A DNA stretch of 64,000 bases from Casuarina equisetifolia (taxonomy: Eukaryota > Streptophyta > Magnoliopsida > Fagales > Casuarinaceae), in assembly GCA_028551475.1 (NCBI GenBank), contig CM052355.1:15459543-15523542 (forward strand), in the 5' to 3' direction. The notes below the pieces were generated by a model, which saw only the letters and a list, made by a program, of their open reading frames with translations, was not told where the DNA came from and ran no database searches. This document shows, in pieces, positions 1 to 10,910 of this stretch. Positions within the stretch are counted from its first letter, which is position 1. Each line of letters opens with the position of its first letter. The translations under genes and the position numbers were made by a program.

Positions 1-21
1 GTGGATGCTTGACATCTCCAT
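1..21 (-). CDS. First seven codons of a second carboxylesterase (CXE18-like) copy, cut by the window edge
   Basis: Read on the minus strand, these bases give ATG GAG ATG TCA AGC followed by two more codons (MEMSSIH). This nearly matches the start of the CXE pseudogene at 19264 (MEMSSTH), and the DNA upstream of both starts is also similar. I infer that a second copy of the carboxylesterase gene lies mostly beyond the left edge, in the same orientation. Whether that copy is intact cannot be seen here. If it is a live member of the family it would encode an alpha/beta-hydrolase of about 330-340 residues. Confidence 0.45.
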
Positions 22-247
22 CTTTGAGTCTATTTTTGTTGGAAGCTGACCGTGGAGTTGCACCCGCAAGAGACGCTGCTCCGCCTAGTGGAACGTTAGC
101 TGAGGCCAAAACTTCGGCTCATAATGTTCAATGAGAAATAGAGGCCTATTAGTGAGGCCAGATCATAGGAATGATGTTTCCAAAAGACGGGACAGCCGAG
201 ACGTGAAGTCAAGTAATTTTAATATATGTTGATGCTTTTGAAAATTT
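22..247 (-). repeat. Upstream region shared with the CXE pseudogene (left copy)
   Basis: This segment aligns by eye with 19265-19525. Shared blocks include the region around the start codon, AAATAGAGGCC, GGTCATAGGAATGATGTTT and TTTTAATATATGTTGA. Because both copies abut the same start codon, I read them as duplicated 5' flank or promoter DNA of a carboxylesterase gene. No TATA box was assigned. Confidence 0.6.
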
Positions 248-329
248 CTAATATATTAGTGAATGCCACGTCAATAATGTCCCAAGGATTGATTAAAAAG
301 CCATATGCATTGTTGTGTCATGATTAAGA

Positions 330-690
330 AAGATGTGCGTTCTAACTATTAGTTATAACTTTTAACGCAATGGTAGCACATGAGAATCTTAACACTTAAA
401 GGCATGTCTCATGCACGTGTTGGCCTTGCCAAAGGCATGTGCATGCCTTGCACACATTTGATGGCCATGCCATTTACCTTGCAACCTTGCTGTGCCCGAG
501 CCCTGGCAGACAGGGGTGCCCTTGAATGTGTCCCATGTTGCTTCGGCACATCCCATGGAGCTAAGTCTGCATGGGCCGCACACGCATACCGTGGCCTTGC
601 TATGCGTGTGCTAGCATGGCTCGCCTAACCTCAGTTGGCCACTTCCTAACTTCCCTAAGGCATGTTGGTCTAGTATATACGATATCATAC
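330..690. repeat. Dispersed repeat A (left copy), rich in GGCCTTGCC/GGCATG sub-motifs
   Basis: It is related to 20810-20872 plus 26140-26510, where a Copia element splits the second copy, and partly to 20440-20640. It contains several imperfect GTTGGCCTTGCC and GGCATGCC sub-repeats and is more GC-rich than its surroundings. Open frames here are by-products of that composition. It could be an LTR or a non-autonomous element; I could not define its ends. It lies upstream of the left CXE start, as the other copy lies upstream of the CXE pseudogene, so it may be part of one segmental duplication. Confidence 0.55.
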
Positions 691-2335
691 ATCAAATTAC
701 CAATAACAAATGTACAAGGTATTTTCTTTATTTTTTCTATCTCATTCTCACTTTAGGACTTTGTTTTCTAATCAAACTTGAAGTAATTAATAAGTGAAGT
801 ATTTATTACCTTTGCCTTACTCATGTTGAATTTTTGAAACATCTTTTCTATGTATTTCTTCTAAGATAGTTATAACTTTTTACCTTTGTTTATCATGTGT
901 AACTTCCATATCAAGAATTCTTTTCACCAATCTTAAATCTTTTATCATGAAATATTTGTTTATACCCTTAGTCAAGTTAGGAATCTTCTTAATACCCTGG
1001 TCAATAATCAATATGTCATCTACATATTAAAGTAGGATGACAAAATCACCTCTTGTAAAGTATTTCACAAACTTAGTGATCTAAACAAGTTTCATTATAT
1101 TCATCTTGTAGCATGGACAACTAAGATTTCTTATGTCATTGCGAAATGCTTGTTTAGATTATACAAGCCCTTTTTTAGTTGACATTCAAAATTCTTCTTA
1201 CTCCTTTGTACAAAGATTTCTAGTTGTTTCATATAAATCTCTTTAGTCAAGTCTTCATGAAGAAATGCAATCTACAAATCAAATTGTACTATTTCAAAGT
1301 TTAGCCTTGCTGTTAAACCAAGAATAATTTTGATAGAAGACATCTTCACCACATGCAAAAAAAAAAATATCTCTTCAAAATTAATACATTTCTTCTTATC
1401 ACAGCCTTTTACGATCAATCCTGACTTGTACCTTGGTATAGTGGGTTGTTCTCTATTGGCTTTAACTTGTAGATCCACTTGTTCTTAAGTGTTTTCTTGC
1501 CCTTAAGTAATGCCACAAGGTCATTAGTGTACTTCTCATGCAATAACTTTATCTCTTCTTACATGGCTTTCTTATATTCTGTTTTATGCTCAACTTTATT
1601 AGCCTTCTCATAGCATTAAATACTCATGTAGTGAATATTTCTTTGAAGGCTTATGCTTTTTGCTAGATCTTTTTAATAAGGCCTGAGTTGATAACTTAGT
1701 TGAATGATGATCAATATGTCCTTCTAATTCTTTGATATTTTTTATAATAAGTATTAAGTTAATTAATGTTAAAACATTTCATGTGACATTATGAGACTAT
1801 CTATTGGAATATTACTTTATAATTTCATGAAAATACTTGTTAATGGCTAATGCATATGCATCTAGGCCCAAATATTACTCATTCCTACATCAAAGAGTTA
1901 GGTTCATAATGTTCTCTATTCAATCCAAGAAGACTAATATTGAAGAATAACTCTAGAATTCTTTGGGATATATGAATTATCTAGGTTGTCTTTATTTTTT
2001 AGATTTTGTTAATTGTTTAGGAAGTCTTTAGTTTTATGATATTTCCTAATTGTTTGGGATTTCTTAATTGTTTAGGATTTTCTTTATTGTTGTGTTGGGT
2101 TTTCTTAAATTTTCAGTCTTTAATTATCTAAGATTCCTTATTTGTTGTTTGGGTTTTTTTTTTCCCTTTTCTTGCAACCCAAACACATCTTCTCTTATAG
2201 AAAACTTAGAAAACCAAAAGAAAAAAAAACTACTACGATAAATTATCCCTAAACCAAGATCACTAAAGCCCACCACCAGATTAACATCAATGGCCTTTAT
2301 GAAATACTTTTATGATCATTTTAGCATAATTGGTG

Positions 2336-2516
2336 AATATTTCAAGTGGCATATTAATAAAATATGCTTAAATATTATTTTATAAACTTCATGGAATATT
2401 TATTGTAGCATTAGAATATTAACTATGGCCTTTGCATTTAATATGTTAGACCTTGTACGATGAAGTTTATAAAATAATATTTAAGCATATTTTATTAATA
2501 TGCCACTTGAAATATT
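2336..2516. repeat. 57-bp perfect inverted repeat with 67-bp spacer
   Basis: Bases 2336-2392 are the exact reverse complement of 2460-2516, leaving a 67-base spacer at 2393-2459. Transcribed from either strand this would fold into a 57-bp perfect stem. The arms are AT-rich and have no coding content. They are identical within otherwise decayed DNA, so the duplication must be young compared with its setting. Confidence 0.9.
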
Positions 2517-2560
2517 AACTATGGCCTCTGCATTTAATATGTTAGACCTTGTACGATGAA
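2415..2560. repeat. 50-bp direct repeat, 96-bp period, flanking the right inverted arm
   Basis: Bases 2415-2464 and 2511-2560 match at 49 of 50 positions; the one difference is in the GGCCT(T/C)TGC stretch. The right arm of the inverted repeat lies between the two copies and overlaps them by a few bases. The two repeats therefore look like the product of one rearrangement. Confidence 0.9.
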
Positions 2561-3855
2561 ATTTTTGCTTTATGGTTCAAATTACAAGGCCTAAAATGCA
2601 GCTGAATTGTACTATAAAGAATAGGCCCACCCATGGGAACTAGCTTTTCCAAAGAGTCCAACCAAAGTTTAATGTAATGAGAGGAAATCTAGACAATGTT
2701 GTGCTAAGCTAGGGCAAAAAAAAAGAGAAAAGAAAAAAAAGTCATGATCAAGAAAAGTAGTTAGTTTTTCTCTCCTCAATTAAAAGTAAAGCAACCTTCT
2801 CTAACCAACTTTAAGTTTGTGCTTGAGGTAGAAAGCATTGAAACTCTAAATTCAAAACAATGTTTATCATTTTGCAATTTCTTAGTACAATTATCTCAAA
2901 AGCTAATTGATATATTCTTGGGAATTATGTACTTGAATTTTGATTAAGGCTTATGAGGTGCAAACTCTATACAACTCGTGGAGTTGTAGTGTAATAGAGC
3001 AATTTATAAGATTGCTTGTTTTTCTTGTCTTCTTGTTGGCTAAAGGAAGTGGGTTAGGCAAGGTAGGCCTACTCACTTAAGCTAGTTACCTTGTGTGTGA
3101 TATGATTAACCCAATTGTTCATGGAATTCAACTTTTAAACTTGTGAATTTATTATCAAGGAATAGAGCTAAACATCAAACCACAAAATCACGATACACAT
3201 GTTAGTATTTACTATGACACATTGTAATTCATAATAGTTTAATCTACATGTTTTGTCATTTCTATGTTATGAGAATATATTGTAATTATTATTTAAGTGA
3301 TAGACTTGAAAAACAAATGGTACCAAAAACAAGGAAATCTAATTCACTCCCTCTTAGGTTGCCAAGGACTACCAATTGTTCTAATTGGAACTTTTTCATT
3401 GGCTACGAAAAACAAAAAAACCTAATTCACTCCTTCCTAGGTTGCCAAGGACCTAACAGTTGTTGTTGTCAAAACTTATTCATTGGCTATATCTTTAGAT
3501 GAATTTTTCTATTTAGTTTCCCCTTCATATGTGCTTACAGGAAAAGAAGAAGTATAAGGTATATTCTTAGGACCTTTGTTAACAATTCTTGATATCTTAG
3601 TCTTCTTAAGATCTTCAATATTATGATATTCAAAGAAAAAAAATCTACTTCATATAAGTTTTTTTGCAATTAGATCCTACATTATGTATCCAAATTCATC
3701 ATCTTTATAACCTTAGAATATGTAATCTCAAGCCTTATTATCAAGTTTATTCTTCTCATCCTTTGGAATATGAATGGACACTTTAAAACCAAATACTATC
3801 AAGTGTTTAAAAGAAACCTTTTTACTAGTCTATACCCTCTAAGATAGATTGCCTT

Positions 3856-4180
3856 CTAATGGAACTAAATGAGAGATATTAATCAAATCTATTTCAGTAT
3901 GCATGCCTCACCTTAAAACGATTGAGGTAATGTAGCATGTGAAAGTAAACATTTGATTCTTTTAACAATGGTTATATTCATCTATTTTGCAACCCATTTT
4001 TGTTTTGGAGTTTTGCAAAATTCTATTGGAACTGAATGAGAGAGATTAATCAAATCTATTATAGTATGCATGGCCTCACTTAGAATAGTTGAGGCAATGC
4101 AATTTGTGAAAGCATACATTTGATCCTTTTAACAATGGTTATTTTCATATGTTTTGTAGCCTATTTGTGCTTTGTAGTTT
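3856..4180. repeat. Tandem duplication of about 165 bp in the Copia remnant
   Basis: About 3856-4022 and 4023-4180 share long stretches, such as the part with ATTAATCAAATCTAT and the part with CTTTTAACAATGGTTAT. The copies differ by roughly 15%, so the duplication is old. It lies in the integrase part of the minus-strand remnant. Confidence 0.7.
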
Positions 4181-5687
4181 AGGAATTGCCTTTTCAAGCT
4201 TAATGCCTTGAGTTTTACAATATTCTTCAAATCACCCTTTATATTCACCTCCATTATATACATGGACACACTTTAGTTTCCTTACAATTTCTCTTTCAAC
4301 CATAGTATGAAACTGTTTGAAGATCTCTAACACATGATCCTTAATCTTAATGTAAACTCAAATGATCATGATCAAATACATAGTGTCACGAAGAGTTTTC
4401 ATGTTCAACATATATACATTTGAATGTATCAAATCAAGAATATGTTTTCTTTTGAATGGGGGTGATTCTAGTCAGAGTTAACAACAAGAGTCACGAGACG
4501 GGTAACAACTCAGGACTTGGTATTTGGGCCTTTAAGCATGAAATCATTGAAAGGATTTAGACAGGAATGTCTTCATTAAGTTATGGTGGAGAATCAACAC
4601 TCAATGAAGGAATGGATTCAAACATGAATCCTTACTAAAAAAATTTACATAACATAATAACAACTTAAGTCTATTACACATATAATTATATGCAAAATCT
4701 ATTATTGGTAACAAAGGGCTTTTTGGAATGAGACTTTTTATTATTTCCTAACTAAGCAATGGACAAGGTTTTAATTGTGTATTAGCATAAGTAACTCCTA
4801 ATATGACCTAGTTTTTTAATCATATTTTGAAGTCCTTTCTCACTCAAATGTCTAAGTCTTTTATGTCATGACTTCATGTAATTATCTTCCACCATGTTCA
4901 CCTCACCTTTCTAAATGTTAGTCTCAATTCTATAAAGAATATTGATCTTCTTCCGTTGCAACTATGAAAGAACTTTTGCTAAGTTTTCATTTACCTTCAC
5001 CAAGGTAGTTATAATATCCTTCATCATCAAGGACACTAATAGAAACCAAGTTGCAAAAAAATTAAGAATGTGTTTAACATTCTTTAACACTAACTTACGT
5101 CCAATACTAGTTTCCAAAACTATATCTCTTATGCTAACTATCTTGACCTTGAGCTCATTCTCTAGGCTAATAGTTTCAAAAATCACCACCTATATAGAGT
5201 GGAAAATATTCTTTATGAAGAGTGACATGAAAAAGAAAAACTTTTGTATTAATAATCTAGGTTGAAACCTGAGCCAAAACTTGACTTGACTTGATTCATT
5301 GATTGAAGGATTGTTGAAGATCATAATCTTATCAATGGATGTAGTTGCTACTAAATCTTTATCAACATTCATGTCTTTATTCTTTAATTCTTCTTCCTTC
5401 AACTTTTTACATTCTCTCTTATAATGGCCAAGCTCTTTAGATTGATAACACTTAACATCTCTCTTAATTGTGATTATTATGTGACTTATCAGAATTTAAT
5501 ACTTTACTCTTGCTTATTCCTCTATTTTTGTCTCTAAATTTGTTTCTAATTCTCCCTTGCCTTTCTGTAACCAACATTTCTATTTGTCCCAATATTCCTT
5601 GCTCCTTTAAGCAAATTTCTTTATTAAGTAAACTATCGTGGACCATTTTTATACTTAAAATACCATTTGGAACTACGTTGATAAGAG

Positions 5688-6215
5688 TAACTATCAATGT
5701 CTATTAGTTGTTAAGTAAGTTATTTAATAGTATCATCGTATGCAATTCATTATCTAAAGCAATCTTTACCTTTGCCAATTGATTTACTAATGAGTGAAAC
5801 TTATTCAAAAACTTTGTCATTAGCCATTCTACTGTGTACTTTAGATTAATTAACATCTTAAGTAGAGAAACCTAGTTTTGTGAAGTCTTGTGTTTACAAA
5901 GAATATTAAGCTTCTTCCACAACTCACATGTTTTAGTCTTTTTGCAATGTGATGATAGGTACTATCAATGTCTGTCAATTGTTAAGTAAGTTATTCAAAA
6001 GTAATCTTTATCTTTGCAATTGATTCACCAATGAGTGAAACTTATTCAAAAACTTTATTATTGGCTATTTTATTATGTACCTTAGATTGATCAACCTTTT
6101 TAGTAGAAAAACCTTTTTTTAAGAAGTTTTGTGTCCATAAAGAGCATTAAGCTTCTTCCACAACTTATATACTTTAGTCGTTTTCACAATATGATGATAG
6201 ATATTGTCTTTAATA
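5688..6215. repeat. Tandem duplication of about 265 bp in the Copia remnant gag region
   Basis: About 5688-5955 and 5956-6215 are diverged copies. Both contain TACTATCAATGTCT-like starts, AATGAGTGAAACTTATTCAAA, and AAGCTTCTTCCACAACT. The duplicated stretch corresponds to the gag-like part of the minus-strand remnant. Confidence 0.7.
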
Positions 6216-7156
6216 AACTGTCTAATTTGATAAACAGTCTTCCTATTTAACTTATTAAGTCCAATTGAATTTCCTTCCATAACTTCAAATAAATCCACTC
6301 TAATCAAGTAATTCTTCATTTATGACTTTTAGGAATGATAATTAGATGAATCTAACATGAAAGTAATACACTTACTGGTAGTTCTTGTATTATCTATCTT
6401 GAAAACTAAATTTTCCTTTTTTGACTTCCCGGCTACATTAAAATAAAAAAATATAAATTACCAAAATATGCTTAACAAAGTGTCAAACAACTTAACCAAT
6501 ATAACCTCTAATTGTGCCTTCAAAACCATAGTTCACATGTGCATAGTGTGATGCGTGTGGCTTTATGTGTGTGGGTGAAAGGAATGTGTATTTCGCACTT
6601 CAAAAGATGTGCACGTATTAGACATGCGTGAATAAATGCGTGTACTTTGGCCACTCAAATGAACCATATCTCCACCAAGTTAGCTCTTAGGTTAAATTGG
6701 GTATTTGCAATGGTCAACTATCTTGAGGCATTAGGTCAAAACTGAACTGAGTTAATGAATTGGGTTTTGGGGTCAAAATCGGGTTAATGGATTCATTTCC
6801 ACCATAAGCTTATCTCTGTTGTTCTTTGCCATTTCAGTGTTTTTCTACGATCCAAAGGCACTAATTGATAGATCAAGCCACAAGGAATCTATAAACTATA
6901 GATTTGATCTACAAAACCAACTAACAAGTTGTTGATTTTGGATTTCCTCTTTGGCCATGGGTTTTAAGTAGCCCAAAAACTTTTGATTGACTTTTTTATG
7001 AAATCTAACGGTTTCTAACCACAGAGCGTAAAAAAGTGCTCTATGAATGAAGGAGAAGGAAATGCTTTATCTCAATGCCAAGTTTGTTGTCTCAATGAAA
7101 AGCAACAAATCCAAACCAACCTCTACTCTAATATGATAACCAGATCTTTGATACCA

Positions 7157-7515
7157 ATTTGTTGGATTGAAGGCAACAAATATCAACCAAATGTAGAATT
7201 ATCACACTCATGTACATGCAAAGAAAGGATAAAAGAATCAAAAACACTAGAAATTATGAGCTTTGTAATGATTCCTCTATATCCACGGTCTAAGGAGCAA
7301 CTTTTTCACTATATGGAGGAAAGTTACAAGGGATTAGAAGCACACTTATCAAACCCTAGTTTGCTCTTACATGAAGAAGATAGAGCTACAATATTTTTCA
7401 CTTTATAGTGTCTTTGTTCATTCTCTTCATTTTCTCTTCTTTTTTATCCCTTTCAAATAAGAGCAAAAAGACATCCCTCACCCCCACTACAGCGGTCCAA
7501 GAAGTGCAATAGACA
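7157..7515. other. Possible LTR edge of the minus-strand Copia remnant; otherwise nothing recognised
   Basis: The sequence begins directly after the candidate primer site at 7143-7156, which is where the LTR of a minus-strand element should sit. No second copy was found on the left of the remnant, so LTR status is unproven. A plus-strand open frame covering 7043-7408 does not resemble a known protein. Confidence 0.3.
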
Positions 7516-7905
7516 TGTTAGCTTCTAAAGCTCCATGTTAGTAGATGAATTGCCAAATCTAGATAAAAACGAAGATAAAGAAGCTATCCTAGTCAGTAAG
7601 CAGTTATTTTTAGTTAAGCAATTAGAAGCTATTAGAGTATGTTGGCTTCTGTTAATAAGATGTTAAGCAAAGTTAGTTACAAGTGGCCAATGGTTATAAA
7701 TAGGAGAAGAACCTGAGTTAAGGAAGAAGCTTGTTGTTAATAAATTTTATGTAGAAGCATAAAGGTCTCGGGCTCCCTCAAAGAAATCCCAAAACTTTAT
7801 CTTTTCCATTTCTTTTAAGATTAGGCATAATGCCAAGTTTCCAAGCTAAAGTCTAGTGATTGTTCCTTTCTAAATCCTAACTTAGGCAACTAAACCGCTA
7901 CACCC
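7516..7905 (+). mobile_element. LTR-like segment, possible solo LTR
   Basis: It starts TGTTAGCTTC and contains TATAAATAGG near 7.69 kb, followed about 45 bases later by an AATAAA signal, the usual layout of a plant LTR. The five bases AGACA occur directly before it (7511-7515) and again at 7906-7910. The right end lacks the expected terminal CA exactly at that border, so the boundaries are uncertain. There are no internal coding parts. Confidence 0.4.
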
Positions 7906-8229
7906 AGACACAAAAAAAAAAATAAAAGAACATTTGGCTAAAACTTCATAGCTACCAATTGAACATTTCCTTTCACCAAATATTTAGTTGTTTGTATAAA
8001 ACTTCACAAAACCGTTGACATAAAACACAAGCAAAAGGCTATTTTCATCAACTGTTTGATATAGAAAAAAAAAATGATAATAGAGCCTTGAACAACGCAT
8101 ATAAATATTCAGTCAAAGTCAAAATTGTAAAATTCAAAAGCTACTAAGTCTATGAGACCTATGGAGTCAGGTCCAACATCTAACTTTCTTGTATCAGGAA
8201 ATGGCTATTTTGACCATTTGGGGGTAGTG

Positions 8230-8934
8230 TGTGCTTAGTAAGTCAAGATATGAAAACTTGCTGACCACCATGGCGTATAACCCACGTCAAGCTACAAGTG
8301 GACATCCATTGTGGCTTTCAGGATGCCACATCAATCCTACTTCTCCAACACTAACTTCCTTATTCAACGACAAAATCACTGCAATCACAAGTTGCGAATT
8401 ACTCAGGACCAGTCGAGCTGTGGAGAAAAGGAAAGAGAGAGGCCCCGTTAGAATTACACATGGCTCTTGATAGGTCTTTAAAGAAAGGTGAGGTAACTTT
8501 GTATAACAGTAAATGGGAAAATATAAGGCTTAGAAAGTGGATGTTGATGGCATGAGTAATAAACAAGCAAGCATAGAAGAAGTCTCCATAACTAGTTGGT
8601 GCAAAGGCTTTTTTATTATTACTTGACTCATTCTCTCTACGTCACATTCTTGCCTTCATTCCTTTTTATAGGTGTTACAAACTGACTTATTGCCTACTTT
8701 TGTTGACTAAAATACAAGAATTCTAGACTTCTTTTGGTAAGATTTTTCTGTTCAACAACATTTTTCTAGAATGTAAGATCAAGCCTGTCAAAGCACGCTG
8801 TAATGGACTGGAATCTATTGAGCCACTTGAAATCCATCTAAATATGTGCATGTGAACTTGAAAGATACAGTAGAGCTTCATGGAATCATCATGGTGTTTC
8901 TTTCTTGAGAAGATGAAAAAAAAAAGTTATGATG

Positions 8935-8971
<37 letters not shown>

Positions 8972-9060
8972 CCTATGTTGCAGTCAACCAAAATATATTC
9001 ATCTGAATGCATTTGCTACGTTTTAGTAGTACCACAGATTCTAGGATGATAGTTTTGTGG
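8230..9060. repeat. Diverged copy of DNA found downstream of and within the end of eIF2D
   Basis: Several blocks match 34.8-35.8 kb in the same order and orientation. CAGGACCAGTCGAGCT at about 8417 matches 34905. CAAGCCTGTCAA with following text at about 8773 matches 35487. GTCAACC-A-ATATTCATCTGAATGCA at about 8984 matches 35717, which is in the last eIF2D intron. No recognisable copy of the last eIF2D exon lies between the last two blocks. I read this as an old segmental duplication, not a gene. Confidence 0.5.
8939..8967. repeat. (GA)n microsatellite
   Basis: An uninterrupted run of GA dinucleotides about 29 bases long, immediately after an A-rich stretch. Confidence 0.95.
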
Positions 9061-9174
9061 TTTGAAGCCTAAACAATTTTCCTGCTCAAAGATTCCAGTT
9101 TGTGTCCTTTGTCCTATCCTTTCAAATAATACAACACGTCGTTGGTTGCCCACATAGTGGACATTGCTGATCTA

Positions 9175-9480
9175 TTAATGATAGGGCCGCCATAAGGTAT
9201 AACAATTTAAGTTCAACAAGGTCTTTTAGTTCTCTCCTTAAATATAGGTTCTACACTTCTTTTCTTTTGGCTAAGCCTATGCATTTTTGCCATCGCGTGT
9301 AGAATACTGTACTAACTATATGGATACAAATCTGAAGCACCTCTAAGGAATATCTTTCTATGCCTTAATATTTTTATTTTTATTTTTAGCAATAGCAAAT
9401 ATACTATGAACTTAATTAAAAAATTTCACCCCTTTGTTAGCCCATTGTAGAGAAGTAATACAACTTCTTAAAATTCCTAA
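9175..9480. repeat. Diverged copy of 33240-33540
   Basis: Shared phrases include TCTCCTTAAATATAG, CTTTTCTTTT, AAGCCTAT-CATTT and TGTGTAGAA, in the same order as at 33.24-33.45 kb. With 8230-9060 this is a second piece of the region around the eIF2D 3' end. The two pieces appear here in swapped order relative to 33-36 kb. Confidence 0.5.
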
Positions 9481-9509
9481 AATCCAACCTAAAAGCTTGC
9501 TTAGGAACA

Positions 9510-9862
9510 AAATAATATATATATATAATTTAAATAGCTCCTCTGGTGTATATTTTGACAATGTAAGACAATCCATACCATTAACATGCTTTCTTATCAT
9601 GATAGATTAATAGCAATCATCATTAGTCCTAGATAGTAGACTTATAGGAGTGCTAAGGGAGAAACTTGGATTATGATACCATGTTAAAATAAAATATATA
9701 TCATTTAAATAGCTACTCATGTGTATATTTTGACAATGTAAGACAATCCATACCATTAACATGCTTTCTCATCATGATAGATTAATAGTAATCATCATTA
9801 GTCCTAGCTAGTAGACTTATAAAAGTGCTGAGAGAGAAACTTGGATTATGATACCATGTTAA
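9510..9862. repeat. Tandem duplication of about 178 bp, each copy ending in a primer-site-like motif
   Basis: About 9510-9684 and 9690-9862 are close copies, both containing GTGTATATTTTGACAATGTA and both ending in TTGGATTATGATACCATGTTAA. On the minus strand that end reads TGGTATCATAATCC, like a retrotransposon tRNA-Met primer site next to an LTR edge. This is probably a duplicated fragment of a minus-strand LTR element. Confidence 0.65.
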
Positions 9863-9988
9863 GTTTTATATCAAGTTTTAAAAGTGATAACGTTAAGAGC
9901 AAGGGATTATATTTAAAAGGAGTGACGTGTGAGATTCACAGAGAAGGATTTTTAGTACTTCTACTCAGTAAGATATCTTTCACAACCC

Positions 9989-10017
9989 AAAAAAAAAAAA
10001 AAAAAGAGAGAGAGAGA
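9989..10017. repeat. A-tract followed by (GA)n
   Basis: Seventeen As followed directly by GA repeats. No retroposon body was recognised next to it. Confidence 0.85.
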
Positions 10018-10019
10018 AC

Positions 10020-10740
10020 AAAAATCATGAGGCTAAAATAATCCTCCTCTTTTTTATTTATTTTTATAAGTAATTGGTCAATCTTTATATAAAGATTATT
10101 CTTTAAAATTTTCTTGTAATAAATACATGAAAATTTCTTAGATCAACTCCATATCCAAAATTTGTCTCTAATAACGTTGTGTTTTGAAAACTATTTCGTT
10201 TGGTATTTATTTTTTTAAAAGTGCGTTTTAGTGTTTGAAAAACTAACAAAAACTTTTCAAACAAGCTACGAAAGATAACTATGGATCTAGTAAAGTTCTA
10301 GATCGGGTAATGGATAGTATAATCCTGTTATAAGAATTTTCCTAATAGTAACATGTTGAAATTTTCCCATATCCTATTACCAATCCTACGGGATAATGGC
10401 TGTATTTCAGTTACCAATCGATGTTGTTAGGACAGCAAGAAGTGGGTAAGTAAAAGAAAACGGCTTTCAGGCGGTTGTTAAAAAGGTGGTTCCAGAGGGC
10501 TTAATGTATTTAGGGATTAAACTTGGATTGATGTTGGATCTTGAGGAAGGAAGGCTGATTTTAGGAGCCACACCTGGTAAAGAAGGTACTGCTCCATCGA
10601 CAACACCACGAAATTTTTGAGTGGATCAAAGTATTGAACTTCGTACAATGCGATAAAAGTAGTTTTCAGATGACATAGGGGTTGGTAGGTAAGCCTAGAC
10701 TTCTTCTTAATCGGGTAACTTACACCAAGAGAGTTGTATA
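10020..10740. other. Non-coding stretch, nothing recognised
   Basis: AT-rich on the left, then of mixed composition. No frame on either strand gives a recognisable protein, and I saw no repeat partner in the window. Confidence 0.4.
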
Positions 10741-10910
10741 AGATAAATGTGACCGGTCAGAAACACATCAGCTAGAATGAGATCTAAAGAGGAAGACAGA
10801 TGATGCAACTGAAAATATTCTATGTATTATCTCACTTTAAATAATGTACACAATGTATGTTTATACACAGAAGAATCCAAGGATATCAATACCCCTATAG
10901 GACTAGTGTA
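10741..10910 (-). repeat. Left LTR of the short Copia-type element
   Basis: It matches 12575-12749 along its length, with shared AGATCTAAAGAGGAAGACAG, GTACACAATGTATGTTTAT and CCCCTATAGGACTA. It is the 3' LTR in the element's own orientation. Confidence 0.75.

Larger units (their letters stand above)
1740..3490. other. AT-rich non-coding block inside the Copia remnant
   Basis: This lies between the reverse transcriptase part and the integrase C-terminal part of the remnant and does not read as Copia pol on either strand. It holds the inverted/direct repeat structure at 2336-2560, short repeated TTGTTTAGGA-like phrases near 2.0-2.1 kb, and an imperfect repeat of about 80 bp (around 3330-3480, each copy with GGTTGCCAAGGAC). 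It is probably inserted DNA, but I could not find its borders or family. Confidence 0.4.
760..7156 (-). mobile_element. Decayed Ty1/Copia remnant, minus strand
   Basis: Minus-strand conceptual peptides show, in Copia order, a gag-like region (about 6.1-6.3 kb), the protease/pre-integrase stretch (about 4.9-5.2 kb, DIVLETSIGRKLVL type), integrase and its C-terminal part (about 3.5-4.9 kb), and reverse transcriptase (about 0.85-1.6 kb, with the KSGLIVKGCDKK stretch and a YVDD block near 1.03 kb). A candidate tRNA-Met-type primer site reads TGGTATCAAAGATCTG from 7156 leftward. Many breaks are present and the element is incomplete. It includes about 1.8 kb of unrelated DNA and two local tandem duplications. 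I found no matching LTR pair. It is clearly old. Confidence 0.75.

Noticed and set aside
380-756. Overlapping short frames near 0.4-0.75 kb that could be taken for small genes
   Set aside because: They lie in the GC-richer repeat A on both strands, are not conserved between its copies, and show no domain.
3300-3500. Repeated GGTTGCCAAGGAC phrases that could suggest a CRISPR-like or satellite array
   Set aside because: Only two imperfect copies are present, with no regular spacers; this is a simple local duplication in plant DNA.
7043-7408. 121-codon frame with several cysteines, possible small protein
   Set aside because: It spans the leader and primer-site edge of the minus-strand Copia remnant, in antisense, so it is best explained as retroelement DNA.
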